Shown here: positions 24,168 to 36,480 of the stretch, in pieces
Position numbering within the stretch: position 1 is the stretch's first letter
How the letters are laid out: each line of letters begins with the position of its first letter
Origin: Istiophorus platypterus
Taxonomy: Eukaryota; Chordata; Actinopteri; Istiophoriformes; Istiophoridae
Length of the DNA stretch: 64,000 bases
Reading direction: 5' to 3'
Assembly (NCBI GenBank): GCA_016859345.1
Contig: CM029134.1
Location: 11,847,060 to 11,911,059 of the forward strand
Made by a program: the position numbers and the translations under genes
The notes under the pieces: model-generated
What the model saw: only the letters and a program-made list of their open reading frames with translations
Database searches by the model: none
Told to the model about the DNA's origin: nothing

Positions 24168-27100
24168 TTATTCTTCCATTGTAAGGTTCTTCTTCGCTTT
24201 GTCCAGCCTATCCAGGATTTGACTGTAGAGACCAGACATCTGTGGGTATACAAGAAACAACTATAACTTGAAAGGGTCATGGCTACAAGTATTGCTATAC
24301 ACTTGAAGTATAAACCTAGTATATGTCTTAGGCCAAAACCTTTGCCATATTACCCTAAACAACAGGACGATTCAACTCTGACTCTATTATGCTTCACTTC
24401 TACAACCACCCTTGTCTCCCTTATCCCCCTCCCTTTATCTCGACCAGGCCTGTACTTGTATCTCGTAGCTCTCCTGCAGGGATCCCAGGTGGCAGATGAA
24501 GCTCATGGCGAGGCCACACCACTTCTCCGCCTCAGTATACCGAGACAGGCTGTACAGCAATATCCCTGTGTTCCAAGCTCGAGTCAGCAACCACAGGGTC
24601 TCCATCTCTGGGAAGTCATCTGGCTACAGAGGAGAGCAGGAAGATGTTCAAAACCCCATTTAACGGAGGCCACCTGGGTGACTCACTTGAGCCAAGTGTA
24701 TGGAAGAAAATCTGTGTTTTTAGTGAGTAAAAGGCCTGTGAGTAACACTGCTTATTTTCATCCAATCCCTTCTCTACTGTATGTTAACCTTTATTAATGC
24801 TTAATGTCAATGTTTTTCACAACAATTTAAGCTTGGACTTTTGCTTTGATCCAAAGAATTCCACAGCTTTTGAGTAATAAATCAATATGAAGGAGGAAAT
24901 ATGAACTGCCTCTGAAGCAGAGTAATGTCTCAATAATTTGATGCCTCTTTCAGAGCTGCGGCTCACCGGCAGTGTGATGACTTGTACAGAACATTAACAT
25001 TCAAATTGGCAGGAAGGGGGTGGTGAATGGAAGCATCTGCTAATCAAAGCGCGGCTGAAAGCCCATTGATAAAAAGAGGCTTCTGAACAGCAGGCAGTCA
25101 TGGAGTGGGAGAGAGGGGGTTAATTATGGAGCGGGCAGCAGTTCTGTTGGAGGGAACTGGAGATGGGAGCCAAGGGATGGCGATGTGTGACTGGCACTGA
25201 CTCACTGCAGATGCAATGATGGACAGGGCCTCCTGATAGTAGTCCCACACCTCCTTCAGCACATGGGCTTCCACCTCTGACACACCACTTGGGAGGGACA
25301 GCTTGATAAGGCTGTGAACACACTTGCTAAGACGGGGACACAAAAACAGTCAGAAATCTTTTAATCCTAATTAGCATTTTGTGGGAACAGATCATTAATG
25401 AAATGTGGAGGGTATGCCTGCAGCGAGACAGGTCAGCCTGTGGTTGTTTCTTGTGCAGAGAGAGAGCAACCCTCAAGGCCTTCTTACACAGCAGAGGGAA
25501 GTGGGCTGGAGGCTCCATTGCTAAGGCTACGTATATATATATAAAAAAAGAAATATGTAAACATGCTGCTTATACTAGAATGTGTCTGTCTCTATAAACT
25601 TGTCAAAAACTTTTTGTTTGCTTTTTTTTCTTTTCTTTTACCTGCAATGATCTCTAGCACCTTGGCTTCCACATTTTCAAGCTCCAGGACAGACTCCAGC
25701 ACTGCCTCAACCTTGGGGTCATTCAGCTTAGCACGAGCTTCAAATTCATACAGCAGCAGCAGTGTGTCTGTTTGGTCCGTTGGGAAGCTTCCTGTAAGTA
25801 CATGTTAGAATACTGCCAGAAAAAAGAATACATTTCTTATGCTCCATTTGATTTATGAAAGATGTGAAAAAAAAGTCTTTGCGTCATTATCACCTAGTGT
25901 ATATGTACAAATAAAGATGTTTGTTGTTCAGATAGAGTAGCTACTCAAGGTACCTAATGCTTTCAGGGGTTTCCAGACCTCCCAACAGATCTGAATGTGC
26001 TCCAGAGCCTGAGTGAGCTCCTCAGTCTGAGAACCAGAACCAGAAACACAAAACAAGCATTTAAGATTTCATCAGTGCCATCTAGTGTTCGGTTCCTCTT
26101 CATAGGATTAAATTAACCACCTACGCTGGCACCAGAAATGTGGTTAGTCACTTCTCTCTGCTGGTCTTGGTAAATTTCCATCCATGTGGATAGAGAGGGT
26201 GCTAAATGTAGGAGACGGGCAGAGAGAGTGGGTGGCACACCTGGTCAGAGTGAGGAGACATCCTGCAGAGCTCCAAAGAGGCAGCAGCAGCCATTAGCAG
26301 GCATGTCTTCTGGCCCATGCACAGTGTACGATCATGAGGGCACAGCTGGGAGAGCTATGGGTTCATGCAGATGCACACATTTGACAAAGGAACTAAGGCA
26401 TGAGGCATGTAAAGCATTATTTTAAATACTGTCTTTCCATTTCAATTGTACTAAACGAGAGGTTAAATGGCTGGTTTAGAAAAAGACAAACACGGTGGCT
26501 TGTGTTTTGAAGGTCTGTAGTTTAGAGCACAAGATAACATGAGAAAATATATGGCGGGAAAGAATTTGAAAACATTTTCTCCTCATTTAACAACAATTTT
26601 TTAAAATTATTTACCAAAAATAAAGTATGAAAGGATAAAAATCCATCTGCAATTACAGGTATTTTCTTAAAGTTCTGGTCAGAAAGTCAGAGGTACAATA
26701 ACTACCAGGAACTATCTATCTATCATTGTGGGTCTCTGTGAATCTCTATCCTAAACTGATATGTTTATCTTTGTGAAGCAATCTTAAATCCCTGTTCAGG
26801 TGTTATTGATCTACCCCCATGTGCTGTAGATATGGATTAATTCACCTGACAAAGCCAATAAATGTACTTGCCTGGTAAGAGAGCACAAAGAAATCCCTCA
26901 TTCTGTCAGGGCTGCTCTCACACTGCAGAGCCAAGTTCCAAGCTGTAGCAAGGACAAACACACACACACACACACACACATACACACAAAATGAAGGTGC
27001 TCCAGGATTTTACGTGATAGCATACCATGTCAGATTAAAGTGACAAGGACAGAGAGAATCTTAGTACCAATCCTCCTGAACCAGTTAGCTTCCTCTGTGC

Positions 27101-28640
27101 ATTGCTCAACAGTCATGTGAGACTGAAGTGAAATATTCTGCAGAGCTGCAGTGATGGAAAACAAAACATTTGTGGTTTATAATGCACAGCAGATACAGTA
27201 GTTTTAGACATTTCTTCCTACAATACAATTTAACCCGTGCTTTCTATGTACTCACCCATTTTTAGATATGGCAGCAGGACATCCAGACTCACATTCCTAC
27301 ACAGAGTGAAGGTAATAAATTTTAACCTGTTATTTTTAAAATTTTATTAAAAGGCATCATCAATATTACTATATAACTGCACATATTTATGGACTTTCAC
27401 CTCCTCTCATCACTCGATTGTTCTATCGTGGAGAGCACAAGTCGAACCAAACACCTATAAAAAGATGAATGGAGAAACAGGTGTTGACCTCCTTTCATTC
27501 TCCTACTAACTGTATTATACAGAGACACACTTTTAGAGGAGAAGCAAGGGAATATAGGTCAGTGGATCATAAGGGTGTATGGAAAAATAACAGACTAGCT
27601 ACAGTCTCTCAGAACATGAGCCATCCCTACTAAATGTTGTCACTATTTTTAAAACTTTGCCATCATGTTTTGTTGACATGGTTTTGACACATGAACACTT
27701 TAAACAGATGAATGAACAATTTAGACTTGGAAGTCCAAATTTCTGTCCTCAAAAGCTAACTCTACAATAAGCAAACTCAAAGGTTAATATCAAGGTTACT
27801 ACTATCTTAGACTGTATCCAAAAAAAACCAAAAACAAATGGTGGAGCAAACAATTATGCAAAAACTCCTTTGACTGAAGAAGCCAGTTCTGTAACACATA
27901 TGGATTTATGTCCATGTGTCCATGCCCTTCACAGTCAAACGTGTAAGGACAATTTTTCCTGCAGACAAATTGTTCACTTTAACCCTAAACCCTAAAATCT
28001 GTTAAATTAAGGTATGTTTTAGTTCTCACAGACCTGAGAGCAGTCAGAACCTGAGCTTCGTCTTTGGAGTTTTCACACAAACTCTCCAGTGCCTTCATGG
28101 CAGTTTCCTGCTGTTCATTCTGTCACATGGAAAAAAAGCATCCTCATCATCATTAATACCATCGCCCATCAGTCATATTCATCACAATCACACGGTATAA
28201 TAAAAATAAAATTCCCACATGGTTCTATGTAATATTCCCACCACACCTAACAAATTGTTTCCCCATTCCACAAATTCTTGTAACTAGTGTACAGAATCAA
28301 GTAATGAGTCCTGTGACACCTCCAAAGCAATCTGAGCAGCCAGACTGAGGAGACTGGAAGCAGCATTTTCAGATACCAGCACCCTGTCCTCACGGGCAAC
28401 AGGACACTTGGACAAAAGTCCAATCGCAGTCACTGCCTCTGCAGCTGTAACAAATAAAAAGATGTTGCTGTAACTAAATTGCAAAATTGCTACCATGCTT
28501 TTAGTGTGTATGCATCAAAAACAGGTTTTGTAGATACCTTTCTTCACATTGCTCTCCTGCACCGCGATCTTGTAAATACTGAATTGAGTGAAAATGCTGT
28601 CAGGATCACATCTCTCTGCTTCTTTAATTGCCTCTTTGGC
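24168..28640 (-). CDS. tex11: tex11 C-terminal exons 16–29
   Basis: Fourteen short exons read, among others, AKEAIKEAERCDPDSIFTQF, AAEAVTAIGLLSKCPVARED, NEQQETAMKALESLCENSKD, WNLALQCESSPDRMRDFFVL, LCPHDRTLCMGQKTCLLMAA, EVEAHVLKEVWDYYQEALSI and FPEMETLWLLTRAWNTGILL, ending MSGLYSQILDRLDKAKKNLT-MEE. The phrase DRMRDFFVLSYQ–LCPHD–GQKTCLLMAAA closely follows human TEX11. Two introns need GC donors to keep the frame (listed separately). Stop TAA is at 24168–24170. Confidence 0.93.
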
Positions 28641-31600
28641 CTGATGAACACAGTTTGCATATAAATCCAGATATACATCACATACATAAACTGTAAAAAT
28701 GTGGCAGGAGCACTTGCCATCGTGGCTGGTGACACAGCCAAACTACCTGGTAAGTACTGGCAAACACCCCAAATGCAGTCACTGAACAACATTTATTGCC
28801 CTGACTTGCTGTAGTCAATCAAGTTGCCTCACCTTTTCTACTTGCTTTAGCTTGAGGAAGCAGGAAGCTCTGTTCCTCTGCAGTTTGGCTAAGTTGGGCT
28901 CCATTTGACCTGCCTTAAAGAAACTCAGGGAGTAGTTATACCACTCGAGAGCCTCAGAATAGTCCTCGCCCTGGACAGAAACATAAACATTAAATTAAAC
29001 TTTATTCATCCTTGTGTGGAAAATTAAGTCTCTGCATTAAACCTATCATAACTATTTTATTAGCAGTAGGCAGCTTCAATGCAGGGATCAGGGATTAACA
29101 CTAGTTCTGAGCCTGTACCATGTTCAAAGGCAGTGTGGTATTCGTGACATGCCTGTATTTGTGTTTTAAGGAAACCATAGCACACAAAGCAAACCCGCAC
29201 ATACATAGAAAAAAAAAATGCAAACTTCACTGAGAGGTGGGCCAACTGCAGCCCAGCGGGCTTCTAGCTCTGAAGAAAAAGTGCTAATCACTGAGCCATT
29301 CTGATAGTTATACGAAAACGTAGACGTTATAATACTCTAAATCCTAATCGTGATAAACATGGCTGTGTTTGGCATACCTCAAAGTGTTTAGATGCTTTAT
29401 CCCACAGCAGGACATGTAGGCTTGCGAGGGCCTGTGGAGTTAGCTGTTTTCCTGTATAGTGGCCTGTATGGATGTAAAATATAGAGGCACAGCTACTGTG
29501 CATTACTTGCATTACTATTAAGTTCATCATGTTGTTTTTATCATTGCAGACTTGTTGACTTATTGTTGAAATGGAATAAAAAGAAAAAGGTAAAATACCA
29601 GTAATAATATCCTCTATCTTCTGTTTTCCCAACAGCTCCTTGCCTCTCTGCAGCAGTAGCTCAATGTGCAAGACAAGAGCAGTTCCAAGGTCGGAGGATG
29701 ACTCAAAGCGTTGACAAACTTGTTTCAAATACTCAAATGCAAGCGCTTCTCTATAAAAAAAAATAAATAAATAAATCAAAACAGAGATCAGTCAGATTTA
29801 TTTAATGTGTGTCTACACATTCCTGTAAAGAACATGTTTATGTAACTGTATATGTGCGGATGTTCATGTGAAGGCTATGTGATTGTCACGCATTTGTACA
29901 AAGAGCCCAGGGAGAGCACTAACAAAGATGCAGAAATTCTTACCTGTCCTCCGACATGAGTAGTGTCACTGTGCTCAGACAAACTTCGAGAGGAACCTCC
30001 GATTCCAGCATCTCATTCAGTCCTGAAAACATATCTTTATGATCTGCTTTTAAATATGCATTTTTAACCTTGCTCAAGTCACCCATAGAAAGTCAATAAA
30101 CTTAAGAGGGTCCCAGAGCAAGGACAGTCTTCTACTGTTGGAGACTAAACAGCTCTACTGGAGCACCTGACCTGACTTTTAAAAGTTGAGGGAGAAGTTA
30201 CACCACTGTAAAAGACTTTGAATATCTCTGGAGCATTCACACTCATCCGTTGCCATGTCTGAGGTTTTTAAAAATCCACTCGAAACTATGTCTCTAACCT
30301 CTCATCCCTACGGTCACTGTAGCCAATGTTAACCAAGTTCTATAAATATAATTCAATGAGGTCTGGTAATAACTAACCTCCTCTGATACGATCGCCTGAG
30401 GCCCCACATCTCAGGAGTATTCTGATCTTCAAGTACAGCCCAGAAGCGCTAACACATTCCTGTAAAATTGCACAGAGCAATTTGTCACAGAGTATCGCAA
30501 CTTTTTTTGTAGATGCATGCTTCATAATGCATATGTAAATTACAATGTGAAAATGATTTCTCATATCAAACCTTGTTGGCTAAGTTGACAGCATTAAGAG
30601 CCTTCTCCTGAAACCTCTGACAGTCCCACTCTAAATAAACAGTGGCAAGGAGCCTCAAAACCTTGGCCTATTTGGGGGGGGGGTTAAAAGACATTTATTA
30701 AAAAAATAAATATATAAAAGAGAGAAAAGAAAATCCTATTTCAATTTTATTGCACTGTCTTACCTGGACTTCATATCCAGGGGCGTATTTAGCATTCATC
30801 TTCCCAATATCATAGCTTTGGCTGAAAAAAATAAATGAATCCTTTTCCACTGCATTGTTTCTCTGCATCTTTCTGCTGAATTTAAATATCATATTTACCT
30901 CAACCAAAATGTACTTTCCTCGAACTTTCTCAGATTGTAAGTGTCTATTCCAAAGTTGTAGCACAAAAGAGAGAGGTATGCAGTCTGCATTGAGAAAACA
31001 TAGTCACAATTTAACACACTTTCATCAACAGAATGGATGTTCTAATTTTGTAGAAGTAATTCTAAGTATGAAACAACATAAAGTGTTGTCATAGTGATAA
31101 AAGAGGGTTTTTTTTGTTTGTTTGTTTTTTTACATCTTTGGGCAGCCGCAGCAGCATGTCTTTACAGCGCTGCATTAAGACCACAGCCTCATGGTTTTTC
31201 CCTTGAATTATGGCCTGAAAAGAAGAAGAGACTTAAGCTTCTCATTAAATGTCAGCAAACAATGTAACATTCCCTATTAGCACAGAATAAGAGTTCCCCC
31301 TCTCATTGTTTCTCAGTTCACATTTTAGCTGTCTCACACTTCACACTGCAAGTCTGTCAGAATAGCACTTCCTCAGCTGCCAAATATCACAAGAACAAAT
31401 ATTCACACTGAAGGTGTTGAACATCACATGCGCCACAGCTCACCGACTCTGCCTGGCATGAGAGAATTCGAAGCAGGTCCTTCTCCACTTCCCCCTTTGA
31501 TGAAGTGATGTCAGCTGCTCCATCACCTCTGGACGTTAGTTGGCTATAGAGGGTCTCCAGGCTCTAGGGACATTGTATGTTGAGTAATTTGTAAAGCACC

Positions 31601-33569
31601 ATATTTTGCTTTCCTCAAAACATTTACAAATTTAAGCTCTCTCATTTTGAGTGTTCTTTTTTTTTCACCTTGACAGCAAGACTTAAGAGGTGATCTGCCA
31701 TCTGGGGATTTTTGCAGTCCAGCCAGGTTCTCCCTGTTTTGCTGGCCATCTGTAAAAAACAGACATTGACAAACAAAACCTGTCGTTCTAAAATACTGAG
31801 CGGTTACAGAGGGTGTCTATAAAGTATCACTAACCAGGACCTGCTTGGCAATGATGCCCTCTGTTGGATTCTCAGGCGTAAAGCAGTACAGCAGACTGCA
31901 TGCTACATGACGAACTGGGAAAATGGTGAGAACATTCGAATATGCTGTAAGATGACTGTGACCACCCCTGCTTTCAATCAGACAACATTTCTGACTATTT
32001 TCTAGTGTCATGCTCCACAGTGAAATTAAATACTGAAACTAGAGGTGCACCTTTGGCCTTCTGGTTTTCACGTAAAGCGGTGTCCACTTTTTTAGTGACT
32101 GTCCAGTTCCACAGCTGGATGGCACACTCCTCCAACTGTAATATAAGTAACAAACAGAAGCATGCATGCAACTTAAAATTCTGCCAACTTACTGGCCACA
32201 TAAAGGTAACATAATGCTATTTTAGAAAAAAAGAAACTAAGAAATAGATAATAAATAGATGTGATGTAAAATTTTGCTACTCAGTTAATATAGTCATGTA
32301 AATTATGGTATAATCAGACTGATGGGTTACACTATATGACTTTTCAATTGAATAAAAAAAGGAGAAATATGCTTATTAGCATTGCACACTGTATAGGAGG
32401 TCTTGCATGACAAGAGATAGCATAGATCCCCGGCCAAGAGTGTGGGCTATAGTCAGACTCCCTCAAATTTGTATCTACCTGTGGATCTGAATTTTTGGGT
32501 AAATCCCCTGGGCGAGAGACTTCAGAGAAAAGTTTTTCGATCACCTCGTCATAATCTGTCTTCTCTTTCTGTAGCAGGTTCTCTGTGAGACCTGCATATG
32601 AACAAAAGCAAAATCAAGACATGCTGGCAGGACATGGACAAGGCAACGGCAGAACAGGCCGTCTCCACAAATGGTCAGTGATGTCTGACACAGTAAAGCC
32701 CGTATCGCAATATCATTTCGCCCACTACCCTGTCAACATCATTCATTTCACCATAGAAAACAAAAGGAGAAATGTGTAGCCCATAATTACCATGTGGTTG
32801 CCCTCAGAAATCAAAAGTAAACATACTGCATACTTCTTGAAAGAAGTGTCTAAATATCCAATTTCATTTTCAATGGGTTTCCCACAGCAATTTTAAAAAA
32901 AACACTTGGATATTTTGTTGTATGTTTAACCACTAATAGCTTTGATATTTAGTGTAAAAATTCAGTCTAAAATCACAAACACATCACTTATATCGAAATC
33001 CCAAGGTATTCGACCATATGAAAAGAGAGTGAACAACTCTTGCAAAGCTGAGCAGCTGTAACCAGTAAATGGTTAATATCTTTATTTAATACATTCAGCA
33101 ATATCTTTGTTGAAATTCTCATTATTTGGCAAATCTTCAGTCCAAACGCTATTTCTTTCTAGGTCATTTGACTGTGGCTTCATTGGGTCAATTAAACCTT
33201 AATTTTTTTTGTCACAACCTGAAGATGCAGGTAGGTCCTGGTTTCAGAAACGTACTTTAGCTGTCGATAGTAATATAGTCAAATTTTGTGTATACAGCTG
33301 TATTCCAATGTAAAAACAAATCTTTTATTGATTTTAAACTCAGGCAGGTAAAGGGTATAGATCGGACATCGGTGACGCCCTTTGGGCGGCTAACCTAACC
33401 TAGCTAACCGTGGCCTAGCTAGGTTGGAGGATGAGTAATGTTTGGTAACTACAGTAGGGCTGCTTCTTAAACTGTCCTAAACCAGCACTCGGTGTAACTA
33501 GACCAAGTGTTTTAGACCAAGCGAGCTGGATCGTTACTCACATTTCACGGTTGAAACAAAGGGCTCCAT
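24168..33569 (-). CDS. tex11: tex11, meiotic SPO22/ZIP4-like TPR protein, complete
   Basis: TEX11 is the animal ZIP4/SPO22 homologue, a germ-cell TPR protein that supports chromosome synapsis and crossover formation; human loss causes azoospermia (established). Twenty-nine exons join without a break: 33542–33569, 32479–32591, 32051–32135, 31835–31914, 31669–31749, 31444–31563, 31134–31214, 30899–30984, 30764–30821, 30572–30667, 30378–30459, 29944–30022, 29599–29750, 29378–29451, 28833–28970, 28538–28640, 28293–28444, 28034–28119, 27401–27454, 27256–27296, 27068–27145, 26872–26942, 26241–26345, 25954–26026, 25642–25791, 25418–25520, 25206–25326, 24456–24623, 24168–24239. The total is 2,730 bp, 909 residues plus stop; human TEX11 is about 940. 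Signature stretches are ESTFWLSQSYDIGKMNAKYA, KVLRLLATVYLEW and GQKTCLLMAAA. The start MEPFVSTVKC is the only fitting ATG with the right exit phase. Confidence 0.95.
25327..25417 (-). other. tex11: tex11 intron with apparent GC–AG splice sites
   Basis: Exon 25418–25520 ends CGC TGC AG and the next bases on the minus strand are gcatac. The next exon begins C AAG TGT after ttag, completing an AGC codon. No nearby GT gives the required phase 2. The intron is only 91 bp. Confidence 0.6.
26346..26871 (-). other. tex11: tex11 intron with GC–AG splice sites
   Basis: The donor CAG|gcaagt is the textbook GC-donor consensus. It gives phase 0, needed by the next exon (LCPHDRTLC). The nearest GT, 5 bases further (AA|gtacat), would leave phase 1 and break the frame. 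Confidence 0.75.
26956..26990. repeat. (CA)n microsatellite
   Basis: About 13 CA units, then an interrupted TACACACA. It starts 14 bp from the acceptor of a tex11 exon (right edge 26942), so on the coding strand it is a (TG)n tract next to the 3' splice site. Confidence 0.95.
28833..30667 (-). CDS. tex11: tex11 central SPO22/TPR exons 10–15
   Basis: This is the conserved SPO22/ZIP4-like core. Exons read AKVLRLLATVYLEWDCQRFQ, ECVSASGLYLKIRILLRCGA, LNEMLESEVPLEVCLSTVTL, ALAFEYLKQVCQRFESSSDL, GKQLTPQALASLHVLLWDKA and GEDYSEALEWYNYSLSFFKA. The repeated pattern of small and aromatic residues in helix pairs fits TPR repeats; the segment EDYSEALEWYNYSL is a near-canonical TPR helix A. In family members this scaffold contacts synaptonemal-complex and crossover factors. 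Frame and splice phases are intact throughout. Confidence 0.93.
30764..33569 (-). CDS. tex11: tex11 N-terminal exons 1–9
   Basis: Exon 1 has only 28 coding bases (ATG at 33567–33569, donor gtgagt) and splits a Cys codon with exon 2 (LTENLLQKEKTDYDEVIEKL). Later exons read LEECAIQLWNWTVTKKVDTA, VRHVACSLLYCF, MASKTGRTWLDCKNPQMADH, SLETLYSQL, AIIQGKNHEAVVLMQRCKDM and TAYLSLLCYNFGIDTYNLRK. The last pieces form helical TPR-like pairs leading into the SPO22 core. All splice sites are gt/ag with matching phases. The 950-bp intron 1 (32592–33541) holds no further exon that I can support. Confidence 0.94.
33397..33425. repeat. Perfect 10-bp inverted repeat
   Basis: AACCTAGCTA and TAGCTAGGTT are separated by 9 bases, near the start of tex11 intron 1. 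A small GCCC-TTT-GGGC stem lies just to the left (33377–33387). Confidence 0.8.
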
Positions 33570-33720
33570 GTTTTTAGGGTTTCACGGTAAACGAGGTCCC
33601 CCCCCTGCTCCGCTAGCCCGTCGCAGTTTGATCGACGGCTGTTAAAAACGCCCGCCAAGTTCGTCCGGGAAGGGAAGAGCTCGAAGGTAACAAAATAAAA
33701 AAAATATTAGGATCAGGGCT
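33570..33720 (-). promoter_or_regulatory. tex11: tex11 promoter / 5'UTR region
   Basis: The segment just upstream of the tex11 ATG is richer in CpG than its surroundings and has no TATA box in the expected position. On the minus strand it contains CTTGGCGGGCG (plus 33649–33659), an E2F-like motif. E2F6 is known to restrict germline genes in somatic cells, so this would fit, but the site call is motif-only. Confidence 0.4.
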
Positions 33721-36480
33721 AATGTGGAAAGACTTCATGTGTGTTTATATGTAATTTGGTCACTTACTCGGTTGCGTAAAGTCACTGGGATGCATGAATT
33801 TATTTTTACTGCTAGCTTATTTTTGCTGCTAGCTAACATTCAGGGATACCGACGTGTAGCTAGCACGAACCGCCGTGAAGGTTGCCCTCGTCTCTGGGCC
33901 CGTTTCACACAGGACATTGTTGATTTTTGTGAACAGAGCCGCAGGAGATAACCTCAACTGCGCCTTAACTACATTTAGGTTTACATTGTGGACGGAACAT
34001 TGATGGTATCAGCCACACCGATGCTCACTTCTGTTAAGAACAAGTCAGAAGACACATCGACACCGAGACGTGTCACTGGCTTCGAGATACACATGTGATC
34101 TCGCCTAATCTCACTTTCAAAATAATTGAATCAGTGCCGGACAAATAAAGACTAAAGGCCTAAGGGCTCATTTCTTATACTGCATCTCTAGCAGAGGAAT
34201 AATATCAAATAGGATTTTTAAGGATTTAAGTACATTTCACCATGATGCAGGTCCACGTGTACAACATTGCACTCCACTTCTTTTGGAAAACGAATACCCT
34301 ATATTTATTCAACCATAACAGCCCCATTTAACAAAAGGTACAGTAGCCGGATAGTTTAGTCTGCATGACTAAACCTGCGACCTTTCCACTTTTACATGCA
34401 CATTTTCTCTGTTGTTCTGAAACAGAATCTTCAGTGGTACCTTCAATGGGACCATTAATTCTGCTTATTTTTTTTTTCTGCATTTTATTTCCAAATATTT
34501 ACTTTTTATCGGGTTTAATATTGCATCCATCACTTAAAAAAAAAAATCACATGCCTCCTTTTGCATATTTTCTTTTTATGTTGTAATTTCCAAAAATTTG
34601 CATATCTGACACAATCTATTTCTCAGAATCTTTAATGTCGGATAGTTTTACAATGTTTTGAAGGTAAACCAGCTACTTGAATGTCACGTCAGATGCATGA
34701 TTGGCTTCCAGAAATCTTTACCTTGTCCAACCAGTGCAGGCTTCTCTCCATGATCCCGGCATGAAAACAGATCATTTAGAATATTGTTATGATGAAAAAA
34801 TGGTTTTGATAATATTATGAACTACATTGTGACATTTACGCCATTAAATTATGTTCCTTTTTTCCAAATCTGCAGCATGAATGGGATCTGGGAATGTCTC
34901 ATTGTTTCCACTTAATACCGACTACAGTCATCTGATCAACAGGGCAGGCAGTCAGACCCCCTCCACTCCTCCCCTGAAGAAAGACTTTATTTCTGTTGGT
35001 TCATCTACCCGAGAAGATGTTGCTGGCAAAGGGAAGAGTGCATGCTGTGAGTGTAGAACCAGTCAGTCCCCCATAGTGTGTTTTGAACACCAGATTCTAA
35101 AATAAAGCACTTTAAATCCACCCTTCTCAGCAAGCAACTTCCAGCAATTGTTCATCAGGAGACTTATCTGCTGCCCCCTTGGCCCAGAGGGAATGTCTCC
35201 CTTACTGAAGACTTAAATGGGAACACACACTAAGTACATTGTTGTAGTAGACAAGGTGGTTTCTTGCAAACCTCACCTCTCTGTTGTGCATTTATTGAGC
35301 TACTTCCATTCTCCTCAAAAGCTTATAGCTTATCATCTTTACTAGTTTTCTATCAAGAGTTGATGGCCTATGTCTTCTAGCCATTTTCTTAAGGCTGTGT
35401 GAGAGTCTTGTCTTGTCATGCCTTTTAGACTTCATTCCAAAATCTAAAAAGAGAGAGGGGTGAATTTACTGTTGCTTCGTCATCAGATTGTAACAGTCAA
35501 ATTTCGGGATTCAAAGACATAAGTGTATTGTTTCCCCCTTTTTTGGAATAAACCATGCAGTAGAGTGTACACTCTTTCTATCCGCCCAGACATGGACATT
35601 GCTCATTGAATTCCTTGAATTTTTACCCCCCCCCAAAAAAAAAAGTATCCCAGAAAGCAAAAGAACACCCACAACTGGGATGTTGTAATTTTTTTCCCAT
35701 GTTCTCATGTAATATAACTATTTTCCAGCTACAGCGATGGACAAGTGTTCATCCACAGTGCACTGCCGCTCCTGATCCAATCCCCTCAAGCGGTGGCTCT
35801 TCAGACCTGACATAGGCAGAAAGGTGAAGGCAGGATGTTCTTATTTATAGTGCCTGCTACTCTGACCTACAGCAGAAAAGTTATTGTTGTGGTGATAAAA
35901 GAAAACAGTCTGCAGCACATCCACACACTGCAGGGTACAGCTGGACAAAAGGCGATTATTTACATTGATATAAAAAGCAGTGTATCCTGTTTCTTAAGTT
36001 AAAAATAAAACCGGCAAATATTTATTTTAAACACCCGGGCAGATAGATTCAGTCTGATATCATGGTGATTATTTACATTTTGTTCTTTTTTTTTTCTCCT
36101 GAGCCAAGATAACATCTGCTAACTTTAACCTCAGTTAAACATTAAAATCGTCTCAATCAAGAGAAGGGGTTACACAAAAAAAAAAAAAAATGGCTCAACT
36201 TCAAATTGCCCCTTCTTTACTAACCACAGATCAGTGAGGTGACGTTAACAATAATCACACAGTGGCTGAACGCTGTGATAAAACCCCCTCTCAGGTCATT
36301 TCGGTTGCTTTTAGATTGGAGCTCTCCCCTTAGAAGTAAACACAATCGCTTTGGTTTCTTTTGCGTATTCTTTTTGCCAATGTTCAGCGGTGCCACCGCA
36401 ACATCCCCCCCTCCCACAGTTTCTCGCAGATATCCGCTTTGATTACCGCGAATGCTTCGTCACTATCCCGGTCTCCCGAG
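33721..36480. other. Intergenic region between tex11 and kdrl start sides
   Basis: About 2.8 kb of AT-rich sequence between two divergently transcribed genes. I see no exon with family similarity. It holds A-runs (36174–36190) and a half-CRE TGACGT at 36240–36245. Regulatory elements for either gene may lie here, but none can be named from sequence alone. Confidence 0.6.
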
